Below, in pieces: positions 42,722-52,264 of a stretch of DNA of 64,000 nucleotides. The notes beneath the pieces are model-generated. The model did no database searches. It had not been told where the DNA came from and was given only the letters and a program-made list of their open reading frames with translations. The position numbers were made by a program, and so were the translations under genes. Position 1 is the first letter of the stretch. Each line of letters opens with the position of its first letter. The stretch is from an uncultured Clostridia bacterium (GTDB taxonomy: Bacteria; Bacillota; Clostridia; UMGS1810): contig CAKSFP010000015.1 of assembly GCA_934454585.1 (NCBI GenBank), forward strand, positions 10,430 to 74,429. The letters run 5' to 3'.

Positions 42722-45415
42722 GTGAAAAAAAGAATAATCAGCACTCTGCTCGTTGTTGCGTTGCTGCTTTCGTTTTCAGCGGCTGCTTTTGCCGACGGTG
42801 GCGACGGATATTCACTGCGTAATCAGGAACTTTTTGAGTCACAACAGGAGTTTTTAAGAACGATAGGGTTGTTGGATAAAAAAGAGACAATCCTGCCGTC
42901 GGATATAATAACAAGAGGCAGATTTGCAAAGCTGGTGTGTGACGCTGTGAAGATGTCCGCAAATGCACCGGCGGATGATGAAAAAACCGTGTTTTCGGAT
43001 GTTGAGGCGGGTCACATCTATTCCGATTCGATTTATGCACTGTACTCTATGAAGGTGATAAAGGGTGACGGCGCAAAATTCTATCCGAATGACGGCATAT
43101 CTTACAGTGAAGCGCTCCATATGTTCCTTTGTGCAATGGGCTACGGCGATTACATAGGATACAGCGGCGGTTATCCTGCCGGCGATTATAAAATAGCCAA
43201 AAGAATAGGAATTGATAATTACGGCGAGAACGATACAAACGCGGAAAATCTGATTGCTCTCGCAGTTGACTGTCTCAAGGCGCAAATGCTCGAGATTGTT
43301 TCATATTCAAAAGACAATGCCGAATATGATAACAAAGATTCAGATACCATTCTTGAGAAATATTTCGGCATAGACTACGGTGTTGGCATTTTGGAGAGTG
43401 ACGGAGTCGTTTCTATAAATCCCGCCTGCAAAGCTGACTCCAAAACCGTTGTTATTGACGGGGAGTCGTTTTCCTCGAATCTGAAGTTCGGACAGAGGCC
43501 GGGACTCAATGTTGAATATTACTATAAGAGCGACAACAAAGAGCTTGTTTACCTGTATACCGATGACGAAAATGATGTATTTGAATTAAATGCTGATGAC
43601 ATAATCGAATTTTCGGATATGGCATATAAGTATGATGAAGGAGGACGCAGCAAAACCCTGCGGCTCAAACAGAGCATTGCTGTTGTATACAATGATGAAT
43701 TGATGCAGAATTTTGAATCGTCATTGATGGTTCCGGCAGACGGTCATGTTATGCTTATCGATAACAACCGTGACGGAGCATATGAGGTTTTGTATGTGTT
43801 CTCCTACACATCATTTCTTGTAAGGGGTGTTACCGAGGGTGACGACAGCATTACTGTTTTTCCGGACAGCAAACTCGGAATTAAACCGCTTAAGATTTCG
43901 ATGGATTCAAGAGAGAAAACACTTATCCGCAGCGAAAAAGGTTTTGTTGATTACAAGGCGATAAAAGCCGGTGTTTCTGTGTCGGCATATCTTGTCGATT
44001 CGGGTGCTTCGTACTATACCTGTCACGAGGCAATTGTGTCCGGCAAAACTATTAAGGGAGATATCACATCCGTCAATACGAGTGAAAATACCTATACGAT
44101 TAACGGCAAAGACTACAAATTTACGCATCTGTTTGAAACAGTCAAGGCATCCGGCGTGGGTGTGACTTCGGGACTGACTTTTTATCTGAACCATGAGGAC
44201 AAAATTGTGGATATCGGCTATGATGATTCGGGAGAGATGGCATACGGTTACATTCTTGATGCGGGGAGCAGCAATAATTCCTTTGACGGAACGGTCATTC
44301 AGGTTAAAATGTTCAGCGAACTGGGCAGGATAGTAATATATGATTTATCAAACAAAAAGATAACTGTTGACGGAACGGCATACAAAAACAATACCGCCGT
44401 TGCTGTCGAACCGAAGCTGTTCAATACGGACGGAAGTGTAAAAAAACAACTCATACGCTACGGAGTAAACAGTGACAAAGAAATAGTCGAAGTTGATTTT
44501 GCCAATGATATAATTCAGTCATCAAGGGCAGAGGACAACAATACTCTGTTCAGATTAATACCTGAGACAACGCTTTATTACAAGAAAAACATAACCACAT
44601 TTTCAAACAGGATTAAAATCGGCGATTCAACACTTATCATGAAAATGACGGGAAGTGCGTCGGCGGATGACGAATCCGAATTTTCAATAATAACGGCGGA
44701 TGATATAACAAGTGAAGGAAAATATCTTGTGGAGGCATATACAAAAGATCCGCTTGCGGTCAATGCGAATGTGGTTATATTAAAGTATAATTATGACGAT
44801 TTGCCCATTGACTCCAAGCCTGTGATTGTCAAAAATGCTTTTTCAGCGTTAAATGAAGCGGGGGAAAAATCCGTTTCGCTTATAGTTGACGGTCAGGACG
44901 GAGAACAGAAACTTGTTTGCAAAAATGCCGATGTGGCGAATAAAGCAAAAGCCGTCTCGGTCTCGGATTTGAACACATATAAGGTTAAAGTCGGGGATGT
45001 TGTAAAATATGCAACGGACAAAAACGGTGAGGTTGATACCATCAGAATTATTTATAAATATGACAGCGATACAATGTTGAATGCATTTACACCCAATATG
45101 TCCAATGTATTTAATAACAACAGGGTAATCAAAGGCTATGTATATGATATTTCTCAGAACTATATAAAGGTTATGTATACCGAGCCTTCGGGTCTTTCTT
45201 CAGAGAGTGTCATTTCGGCGGCGGATTATGAAATTTATGATTTCTCCGGATTTACTTCATTTGTAGTTGAAACATCGGCGGCAACAAGAGGAAATACGGT
45301 TGTGGATTACGGTTCATTGAGCGATATCGACTCATATACAAATAGCTGGAATTCAAGTGAGATTATAGTGTGTACGGATAACGGAAACGGAAGGCTGCTT
45401 ATTATAAGGAGATAG
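42722..45415 (+). CDS. Large surface protein with N-terminal SLH domains (copy 2)
   Basis: Exported protein of 897 residues starting with GTG, with GGAGGAG upstream at the end of the previous gene. A signal peptide (1 to about 24) is followed by SLH-like units (about 35-190; SDIITRGRFAKLVCDAVKM, VFSDVEAGHIYSDSIYALYS). About 700 residues of mainly beta sequence without a recognised family follow. It matches the 13090 protein in length, order of parts and several motifs (GHVMLIDNNRDGAYEVLYVF). Together with the 41015 gene it reproduces the pair in locus 1. Role unknown; a paired wall-anchored assembly is inferred from the repeated gene order. Confidence 0.85.
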   Translation: MKKRIISTLLVVALLLSFSAAAFADGGDGYSLRNQELFESQQEFLRTIGLLDKKETILPSDIITRGRFAKLVCDAVKMSANAPADDEKTVFSDVEAGHIYSDSIYALYSMKVIKGDGAKFYPNDGISYSEALHMFLCAMGYGDYIGYSGGYPAGDYKIAKRIGIDNYGENDTNAENLIALAVDCLKAQMLEIVSYSKDNAEYDNKDSDTILEKYFGIDYGVGILESDGVVSINPACKADSKTVVIDGESFSSNLKFGQRPGLNVEYYYKSDNKELVYLYTDDENDVFELNADDIIEFSDMAYKYDEGGRSKTLRLKQSIAVVYNDELMQNFESSLMVPADGHVMLIDNNRDGAYEVLYVFSYTSFLVRGVTEGDDSITVFPDSKLGIKPLKISMDSREKTLIRSEKGFVDYKAIKAGVSVSAYLVDSGASYYTCHEAIVSGKTIKGDITSVNTSENTYTINGKDYKFTHLFETVKASGVGVTSGLTFYLNHEDKIVDIGYDDSGEMAYGYILDAGSSNNSFDGTVIQVKMFSELGRIVIYDLSNKKITVDGTAYKNNTAVAVEPKLFNTDGSVKKQLIRYGVNSDKEIVEVDFANDIIQSSRAEDNNTLFRLIPETTLYYKKNITTFSNRIKIGDSTLIMKMTGSASADDESEFSIITADDITSEGKYLVEAYTKDPLAVNANVVILKYNYDDLPIDSKPVIVKNAFSALNEAGEKSVSLIVDGQDGEQKLVCKNADVANKAKAVSVSDLNTYKVKVGDVVKYATDKNGEVDTIRIIYKYDSDTMLNAFTPNMSNVFNNNRVIKGYVYDISQNYIKVMYTEPSGLSSESVISAADYEIYDFSGFTSFVVETSAATRGNTVVDYGSLSDIDSYTNSWNSSEIIVCTDNGNGRLLIIRR

Positions 45416-45417
45416 CT

Positions 45418-48400
45418 ATGACACATTTTTGGAAAAACAGATTATATAGACAATTAGGAATAGCCATTTTTGCGAGCTTTATTATTGCACTCACGGTTTT
45501 TTCAATAAAAGGTGCGCAAGCCTCCGCATTGTATAGTACAAGTTTCAAGGGAACGGTTTGCACTGACAAACAGTATAATATAGTTTTTGACAAAGCCGTC
45601 GAAGCTGAGACGGTTTTGCCGGAGAATTTTTATCTGAACAGCGAAAGACTCACGGATGATGATATTTCGGTTGAATTGGGAGCGGATTTAAGAACGGTTA
45701 ATTTCATTTTCAGGACACAGCTGTTCAACCCGGGAAGCGAGTATTCTCTCACTGTTGACGGTATCAGGTATGCCGACGGAGAATATGTTAACATTGCGCA
45801 GCTTGATGCTGTCGGTATGGGAGAGAATAGATTTGAAAACAGCTGTTACCTTTTGTACGGCGACAAAAAGTATACATTTAACGGCAGAGTAAAGGGAACT
45901 TTAAGCGGCGAAAGTATTGTCCAAAACAATTCTTCGGACATAAAATCATTTGAAGTTTGCTTTGAAATTTATGAGAACGGTGTGTTGGCAAAGGAGGTTT
46001 TCGGTGACAGCGTAAGCATTAAACCCGGGGAGCACAAAACCGTGTCTGCCGATGTTGATGTTTCAAAACAAAATGATGTGTTCATGTATGTCAGAGAGAC
46101 GGGCGGTGGCAGATGTACCCAAAGTGTGGAAGTTACGAAGCAGAGAACCGCAAGCGGGATGTATCTTGTGGAGGAAACCTTTTCCGACACTTTATCGGAT
46201 GCCCAAACGGGAACGCCGTTGCTTTCGGGTTGGTCTTTTGATTTGGGCGGCGGCAAAGTCGGCAAAAATAGCGGGGAACTGGTGATAAATGATGTCTCCT
46301 TGAGCGCCGGCGTTACCGCAGAAAAAGATTTTATGGCAGTAACATCGGGCAGGATTACTTTTGAAACATCATGCCGCGGCAGCGATACCATAAACGGTTT
46401 TACCATAAAACTCGGGGGATACAGAAAGAAATATGACGCTGCTGCAGTGTATCTTATATTCACAAAAGGATATCTCAATGTCTATAACGGAATAGAGAGA
46501 GAACGGATTTCGGCATACGAAAATGACAAGAGATACAACATCAAGGTTGTGACGGATTTGGACAGCAAAACATATGATGTTGTTCTCAACGGTGTGACAG
46601 TCGCAAAAGGATTTGGATTTTTTCAGGCTGTGGATACTATATGCAGTATAGAGTTTGTAACTACCGACAGGCAATCCTTGTCGGCAAATGTCTCCTATGT
46701 TGATGTGTACACCGGATATGAGTTGAATGAAAAATTCAGAAGTTCTGCCGAAGGTTCATTTTCGGATGAATGGCAAACAAGCGGAAATGTTCGGGCATCC
46801 GCCATTGCCTCAGGCAGGACAAATGATTCGTTATCTGCAAATATTATAAACGGTTCATTCGCTAAGCAATTAAATATAGCCGATGAGACGGAGTTTGGTT
46901 TTTCATTTATGGTCAAGTCGGGCACATTTACCGGTGATTTCGGCGGTTTGAACATTACTGTCGCCAACAACAAATTATCGGTTAACGGACAACAAACTGC
47001 GGATATCATTAAGAATGTATGGTACGATGTAAAAATTCTGAAAACCCAAAATAATCTGAATAGGGTGTATGTAAACGGTGTGCCGAATGATACGGTTTCT
47101 GTTGCGATTCCGCAGAGCGTTACCGTTTCATTCAGCGGAAACGGCAATGTTTTGGTTGATGATATCTATGCCTTCGCAACATATTCATATCCCGAAATAA
47201 AAGTTGAAAATGCGTCAGACAGTGGATACGATGTGCATATGCTCAGCTATAATATGTGGCGCGAGGGAACACACTTCGGTTGGGACAGGCTTGTTCCTTA
47301 TTATGAGCGGACGCCTTATCTCGGATATTATGATGACGGAAACAGGGCGGCAATGGATGTTCAAATTAAATGGCTCAGGGAACATTCTGTTAATACCTTG
47401 GTATTTCCGTTTGTAAGGGACAGTTCAAATGCCGGAAACCCGATAAAGCGATATTTGAGGGATTACGCGTTGAATGACGGTTACCTTAACTGTGATTTGA
47501 GCAATGAAATCAAGTTCGCGATTATGCTGTCAGGTATGGACACGAGCAATATACTTGGTTCCGATGATTTTAGAAATAATGTAGTGCCGTATCTTGCCGA
47601 GCATTATTTCAGAAATCCTAATTACGCGCGGATTGATAATAAGGCAGTTATATATATGTACACACTGTCCTCTTTTATAACCGTTTTCGGCAGTGAAGAT
47701 AATGCGAGGGCGGAAATTGAATATCTAAACGATTATGCCAAGCAACTCGGTTATTCCGGTGTATACATAATATCATCGTGCGATGCAAATGATGATACGG
47801 CTGTAAAATCGGCAAAGAATATCGGGGCAGACGCAACATTTTTGTACAGCGCACCAAACATTGCGGGATATCGGAACACTCAGAGCACATATAATGCCGT
47901 TGCTCTCTCGGCAGCGCAGAACAATGGCTTGGATTTTGTTCCCAATGTTTTTATGGGGTATAACGATATTGCCTGGAGAAAATCACTGACATACGGTGAC
48001 GGTGCGCTTACGCCGAGGTCGTTTGAAGCATTGCTTTCGTCCGTCAAAAATAAGATTGACAACGGAGAATGCCGCTTGGTTGCGTTGGGCGTATGGAATG
48101 AATTCGGCGAAGGTCATTACTTTATGCCGTCAAACAAATACGGATATATGTACTTGGATGCAACAGAGAAGGTCTTTGGCGGAAAACAATACTCATCATC
48201 CGATGAAATGCCGGGTCTGGAACTCAGAAACGAATGCGGCTGGCTATATATGAAAAATCGTGATGTGGAGCCGCTGTTTGACGAAATTGAGTACAATCCC
48301 GAGCAGTTGTCTGTTATAAGACAGTGGGATTTTTCATCGAGCGATACACAAGGTTGGGCGGCAGACAGCTCGGCAAGCCTTGTTTGCGAAAACGGAAATC

Positions 48401-48744
48401 TGGTGATTAAATCTCCGAAAAATACTACCCCGAGAATAAGGATTGATTTGTCGGGCGCAGAGATGAATGCAAGCAGATTGAAGTTTTTGCGCATAAGATT
48501 GGACGCCGGTTCCGGGCAAAACGGCTCGGTATACGGAATAATGTACTTAAGTACCGGTGCTTCCTCGGGTATATATGTGAGAGTACCTTTGTATAAGGAT
48601 GGAATTGGCACATATGTTGTTCCCGTTGATTCGGGAAACGGAGGCAGTATTTCGGAAATTGTGTTCTGGCCGATATACTTTAGAGGCGAAGCCCGGGGTG
48701 AACTTGCCGATGTATTAATAGATTCAATAGAGTTTCTCGGCTGA
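45418..48744 (+). CDS. Giant secreted GH99/WbsX-like enzyme (1)
   Basis: Exported protein of 1108 residues, with a signal anchor or peptide at about 12-36, an Ig-like N-terminus, two laminin-G-like domains (about 250-430 and 440-590), a barrel domain (about 600-920) and a C-terminal carbohydrate-binding-like domain (about 965-1108). The barrel shows HFGWDRLVPYYERTPYLGYY and the motif VWNEFGEGHYFMP, typical of the GH99/WbsX/GH71-like group, which includes endo-alpha-mannosidases/mannanases. The Glu residues of NEFGEG are the best candidates for catalysis. GGAG lies at the end of the SLH gene, whose stop is 2 bp upstream. It probably attacks a mannose-containing glycan outside the cell (inference). 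Confidence 0.8.
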   Translation: MTHFWKNRLYRQLGIAIFASFIIALTVFSIKGAQASALYSTSFKGTVCTDKQYNIVFDKAVEAETVLPENFYLNSERLTDDDISVELGADLRTVNFIFRTQLFNPGSEYSLTVDGIRYADGEYVNIAQLDAVGMGENRFENSCYLLYGDKKYTFNGRVKGTLSGESIVQNNSSDIKSFEVCFEIYENGVLAKEVFGDSVSIKPGEHKTVSADVDVSKQNDVFMYVRETGGGRCTQSVEVTKQRTASGMYLVEETFSDTLSDAQTGTPLLSGWSFDLGGGKVGKNSGELVINDVSLSAGVTAEKDFMAVTSGRITFETSCRGSDTINGFTIKLGGYRKKYDAAAVYLIFTKGYLNVYNGIERERISAYENDKRYNIKVVTDLDSKTYDVVLNGVTVAKGFGFFQAVDTICSIEFVTTDRQSLSANVSYVDVYTGYELNEKFRSSAEGSFSDEWQTSGNVRASAIASGRTNDSLSANIINGSFAKQLNIADETEFGFSFMVKSGTFTGDFGGLNITVANNKLSVNGQQTADIIKNVWYDVKILKTQNNLNRVYVNGVPNDTVSVAIPQSVTVSFSGNGNVLVDDIYAFATYSYPEIKVENASDSGYDVHMLSYNMWREGTHFGWDRLVPYYERTPYLGYYDDGNRAAMDVQIKWLREHSVNTLVFPFVRDSSNAGNPIKRYLRDYALNDGYLNCDLSNEIKFAIMLSGMDTSNILGSDDFRNNVVPYLAEHYFRNPNYARIDNKAVIYMYTLSSFITVFGSEDNARAEIEYLNDYAKQLGYSGVYIISSCDANDDTAVKSAKNIGADATFLYSAPNIAGYRNTQSTYNAVALSAAQNNGLDFVPNVFMGYNDIAWRKSLTYGDGALTPRSFEALLSSVKNKIDNGECRLVALGVWNEFGEGHYFMPSNKYGYMYLDATEKVFGGKQYSSSDEMPGLELRNECGWLYMKNRDVEPLFDEIEYNPEQLSVIRQWDFSSSDTQGWAADSSASLVCENGNLVIKSPKNTTPRIRIDLSGAEMNASRLKFLRIRLDAGSGQNGSVYGIMYLSTGASSGIYVRVPLYKDGIGTYVVPVDSGNGGSISEIVFWPIYFRGEARGELADVLIDSIEFLG

Positions 48745-48789
48745 TGATTTTATGGTGAGTTTAATCCATAATGAGATAAACATAGGACA

Positions 48790-48818
48790 TACAAAAAAAT
48801 CAGTCAATATGATATAAT
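48790..48818 (+). promoter_or_regulatory. Possible promoter of the locus 2 importer genes
   Basis: A consensus TATAAT (48813-48818) lies 24 bp before the start of the binding-protein gene, with a weak TACAAA 17 bp upstream. No copy of the 40-bp operator of locus 1 is present. The weak -35 suggests an activator. Confidence 0.4.
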
Positions 48819-48841
48819 TCAAAAAGAAAGAGGTGTTTATT

Positions 48842-50314
48842 TTGAAAAAAAATATTAAAAAAATCACTGCATTACTCATGACAACTGCTGTTTTGGTGCT
48901 TTCGGCAACAGGCTGTGCACAACTCACAGGAAAAACGCAGGAGGATGTTATCGTGTGGTATATGCAAAAACCGACAAGCGATATGTCACATCAAAACATG
49001 GTTGAGGAAGCTGCAAACGAAATTATTTACAAAGAATTGGGCGTCAAACTTAAGTTTGAGTTTGTTGACAGCGGCGCTTGGGCAGAAAAGAAAAATGTGC
49101 TGATTTCATCCGGAGAGGAATTTGACATAATTTCTGATAACGGTACATCTTTCGTAAATAATGCAAGCAAAATGGCATATGTAGATATCGGCGAATATCT
49201 CAGTAAGTATGGCGAAGATATTTTGGCGAAGGTGGATAAAAACGCTTGGGAAGCAGTTAAGGTGAACGGAAAAGTAGTGGGAATTCCCGGACAGAGTTTC
49301 TATGTTCCGTATAACAGCTTCGCATTCAAAGCCGATATTGTTAAAAAATATAATATCGATTACAAGGATATAAAAACAATAGAAGATCTGGAACCGATAC
49401 TTGAAACAATCAAGCAAAACGAACAGGGAATATATCCTATATGCGCTTTGGCGAATACGCCTATCCCGATGCAATTTTCGGACAACGAGGTTTATTCAAC
49501 GGTAAGCGGTATTATGTTCGATATAGAGAACGACAAGTTTATTTCGGAAATCGATTCGCAGTGGTTTTTGAAACGAACCAAAATCACAAATGATTTCTAT
49601 AAAAAAGGTTACATACCGGCAGACGCAATTTCAAAGACGGAAACCGTTTCGGAAATTAAGAGCGGCAAGTACGCGATTTTTACAGGCAGAAGAAATGCCG
49701 AAAAAACGAGCAGCCTTTACGGATTCGAGTGTGTAGAGTCTGACCCGACTTACGGATATATTAATTCGGCAAACATTCTTAACTCGGTGAACGCCGTAAG
49801 CAGGACTTCAAAGCATCCTGACAAAGCAATTCAGGTTTTGAATCTTATTTGGAAAGACAGAAATCTTTCAAACCTTCTTGCATATGGTATAGAAAATGTT
49901 GATTATGAAGTAGTATCCGGAAAAGGAACCGACGATATATCTATCCTGCCTAAATCGGGTAATGAAGTCAAATGGTCGATTTGGCACAACTGGCTTGGAC
50001 CCCTTTGGGATCAGTGGGATTCAACTTGGAACCGCACAGAGGCACTCGAAGAAATGCGCAGACTGAATGAAGAGGCGAGTTGTTCACCGATATTAGGTTT
50101 CTATCCTGAACTTTCCGAACTCAAGACGGAGTGCGCAGCTATTTCTTCAATTCAAAAGGAAGCTGCATCGGTATTCTGCACGGGAAGTATGCCCGATTAT
50201 GATGCGTATGTTAACACTGTTAAGACAAAGTATAAAGATGCCGGTATCGATAAGGTAATCGATACAATGCAGAAACAGTATGAAGAATGGAAAAAGACTA
50301 AAGCGGAGGATTAA
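48842..50314 (+). CDS. Extracellular solute-binding lipoprotein, locus 2
   Basis: Lipoprotein of about 490 residues with a signal peptide and lipobox SATGC, followed by a bilobal oligosaccharide-binding fold and a DUF3502-like C-terminus (GFYPELSELKTECAAISSI). It is homologous to the 7194 protein. TTG at 48842 is chosen as start because AGAGGTG lies 7 bp upstream; the in-frame GTG at 48833 overlaps that site. The order here is binding protein, LplB, LplC, the reverse of locus 1 where the permeases come first. It delivers oligosaccharide to the permeases encoded directly downstream. Confidence 0.92.
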   Translation: MKKNIKKITALLMTTAVLVLSATGCAQLTGKTQEDVIVWYMQKPTSDMSHQNMVEEAANEIIYKELGVKLKFEFVDSGAWAEKKNVLISSGEEFDIISDNGTSFVNNASKMAYVDIGEYLSKYGEDILAKVDKNAWEAVKVNGKVVGIPGQSFYVPYNSFAFKADIVKKYNIDYKDIKTIEDLEPILETIKQNEQGIYPICALANTPIPMQFSDNEVYSTVSGIMFDIENDKFISEIDSQWFLKRTKITNDFYKKGYIPADAISKTETVSEIKSGKYAIFTGRRNAEKTSSLYGFECVESDPTYGYINSANILNSVNAVSRTSKHPDKAIQVLNLIWKDRNLSNLLAYGIENVDYEVVSGKGTDDISILPKSGNEVKWSIWHNWLGPLWDQWDSTWNRTEALEEMRRLNEEASCSPILGFYPELSELKTECAAISSIQKEAASVFCTGSMPDYDAYVNTVKTKYKDAGIDKVIDTMQKQYEEWKKTKAED

Positions 50315-50317
50315 TAT

Positions 50318-51259
50318 ATGAACAGGGTATCTGCACCAAAAATAGGAATAACATCCAAGCTAAAACTCTCCAAAGATAACTTTGCTTTATTGGTACTGGC
50401 CCTTCCGGGTCTTATCACACTTATTTGTTTCAGGTATATTCCGATGTTCGGATTGTTATTGCCGTTCAAAAACTATCAATATGACAAAGGCCTTTTCGGA
50501 AGTGATTGGTGCGGATTTGAAAATTTCAAGTTTCTTGTAAACAGTAAGGATGTCTTTCTTGCTACCGGAAACACATTGTTTTATAATTTTGTGTTCATTA
50601 TATCGGGCATTGTGTTGGGGATTATTACGGCTTTGCTGCTGAATGAATTATCATCAAGATTTGTAAAGCTTTATCACACGATACTGTATATTCCGCACTT
50701 TGTTTCCTGGGTTGTTGCGGCATACATCATCAATGTTTTGCTTAATGTTGATAACGGTATCATAAATCATCTTCTCATAAGCCTGGGGAAAGAACCGATA
50801 TCATGGTATACCGAGAGTAAATACTGGCCCGGAATAATAATCATTGCAAACATATGGAAATCTGTAGGAAGTTCCGCAGTTATCTATTATGCGGCTTTAA
50901 TAGGCATCAATCCCGAGTATTATGAAGCTGCCAAGATTGACGGCGCGGGAAAGCTGAAACAGATAATGTATATATCAATTCCCATGATAAAAAATGTGGT
51001 TATTGTAATGTTCATTATGAGTGTCGGCAGGATTATGTATGCTGATTTCGGATTGTTCTATAATGTGCCTATGAATTCATCGCTTTTGTACAGCACGACG
51101 GATGTTCTCGATACATATGTGTACCGTTCACTTATAAACTTAAATGACATTGGTATGTCGTCTGCGGCAGCTTTTTATCAGGCAGTCATAGGATTTGTGC
51201 TGGTAGTGATTACAAACTTTGTTTGCAAAAAATTTGACCCTGACAGCGGTTTGTTTTAG
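50318..51259 (+). CDS. ABC sugar importer permease, LplB type, locus 2
   Basis: Permease of 313 residues with six predicted helices. It shares the signature RYIPMFGLLLPFKNYQYDKG and the EAA loop YEAAKIDGAGKLKQIMYISI with the locus 1 permease but is clearly diverged. It begins 4 bp after the stop of the binding-protein gene. Like locus 1, it has no ATPase gene nearby, so both importers may depend on the same remote MsmX-type ATPase. Confidence 0.93.
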   Translation: MNRVSAPKIGITSKLKLSKDNFALLVLALPGLITLICFRYIPMFGLLLPFKNYQYDKGLFGSDWCGFENFKFLVNSKDVFLATGNTLFYNFVFIISGIVLGIITALLLNELSSRFVKLYHTILYIPHFVSWVVAAYIINVLLNVDNGIINHLLISLGKEPISWYTESKYWPGIIIIANIWKSVGSSAVIYYAALIGINPEYYEAAKIDGAGKLKQIMYISIPMIKNVVIVMFIMSVGRIMYADFGLFYNVPMNSSLLYSTTDVLDTYVYRSLINLNDIGMSSAAAFYQAVIGFVLVVITNFVCKKFDPDSGLF

Positions 51260-51278
51260 AGAGGGGAGTGAACATATT

Positions 51279-52190
51279 ATGAATTCAAACAGCAGCATTA
51301 ATGCTTATTCCGGTAAGAGAATTAAGCTTTCCAAGGTATTCATACACCTTGTTTTGATTATGATGTGCGTCGGGATTGTTCTTTCCTTTCTGATGGTCAT
51401 AGGTGCATCGCTGCAAAGCGAGAAGGAGATACAAACACTGGGATTTAGAATTTTTCCGAAAAAGCTTTCATTTGACGCATATAACAGTGTGTTTCATAAT
51501 CCGGCTACATTGCTGAGATCGTATTATGTTACTTTTATTACAACGATAATCGGCGCTTTTTTGGGAACCCTTTTTACCGCCGGTTATGCATATGCACTTT
51601 CAAGGAGAGATTTCAAATACCGCAAAATGTTGAACTGGCTTAATATTATATCGCTTCTTTTCAACGGCGGATTGGTTGCGACATATATTGTTATGACGCA
51701 ATGGTATCATTTGAAAAACAGCATTTGGGTACTTATACTGCCTTTGATTTTCTCTCCGTGGAATGTCATAATGATGAAAAGCTTTTTTTCATCACTCCCG
51801 TTTTCGATTATTGAATCGGCAAAACTGGACGGTGCCGGTGAGTACAGGATTTTCTTTAATTTCGTCATTCCTATGTCGAAACCGATTGTAGCGACAATCG
51901 CACTGTTTTTGACTTTGGTAATGTGGAACGATTATCAGCAATCCTTGCTTTATATAACGGACGAAGGGCTGTATAAACTTCAGTATCTGCTTATGAAAAT
52001 CTTGAATGATATGACATTCCTGAACACAACGGCGGCAGAAATGGGAGTTAATTTGGAAGGTATGGTTTTCCCGACATCAAGTTTGAGGATGGCTATGTGT
52101 ATTATAGTAGCCGGACCTATACTTTTTGTTTTTCCGTTTTTTCAGAAATATTTTGCCAAAGGTATATCCCTCGGCGGCGTGAAAGGTTAA
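51279..52190 (+). CDS. ABC sugar importer permease, LplC type, locus 2
   Basis: Partner permease of about 303 residues with the EAA loop IIESAKLDGAGEYRIFFNFV and the conserved end FPFFQKYFAKGISLGGVKG. The ATG at 51279 follows GAGGGGAGTG; the longer frame from 51219 overlaps the upstream gene and lacks a ribosome site. A strong hairpin lies directly downstream (52201-52246), separating the importer genes from the giant enzyme gene. Confidence 0.92.
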   Translation: MNSNSSINAYSGKRIKLSKVFIHLVLIMMCVGIVLSFLMVIGASLQSEKEIQTLGFRIFPKKLSFDAYNSVFHNPATLLRSYYVTFITTIIGAFLGTLFTAGYAYALSRRDFKYRKMLNWLNIISLLFNGGLVATYIVMTQWYHLKNSIWVLILPLIFSPWNVIMMKSFFSSLPFSIIESAKLDGAGEYRIFFNFVIPMSKPIVATIALFLTLVMWNDYQQSLLYITDEGLYKLQYLLMKILNDMTFLNTTAAEMGVNLEGMVFPTSSLRMAMCIIVAGPILFVFPFFQKYFAKGISLGGVKG

Positions 52191-52200
52191 TTGTATGGTG

Positions 52201-52246
52201 AAAATAGGCACGAGACTGACAGAGTAAGTTGTCTTGTGCCTATTTT
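52201..52246 (+). terminator. Terminator-like hairpin after the locus 2 importer
   Basis: AAAATAGGCACGAGAC (52201-52216) pairs with GTCTTGTGCCTATTTT (52231-52246) over 16 bp with a single wobble and a 14-nt loop. The A-rich left side and TTTT right side allow termination in either direction. It lies 18 bp before the next ATG, so it may attenuate rather than stop expression of the enzyme gene. Confidence 0.7.
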
Positions 52247-52264
52247 GGATAAGGAGAGAAGACT

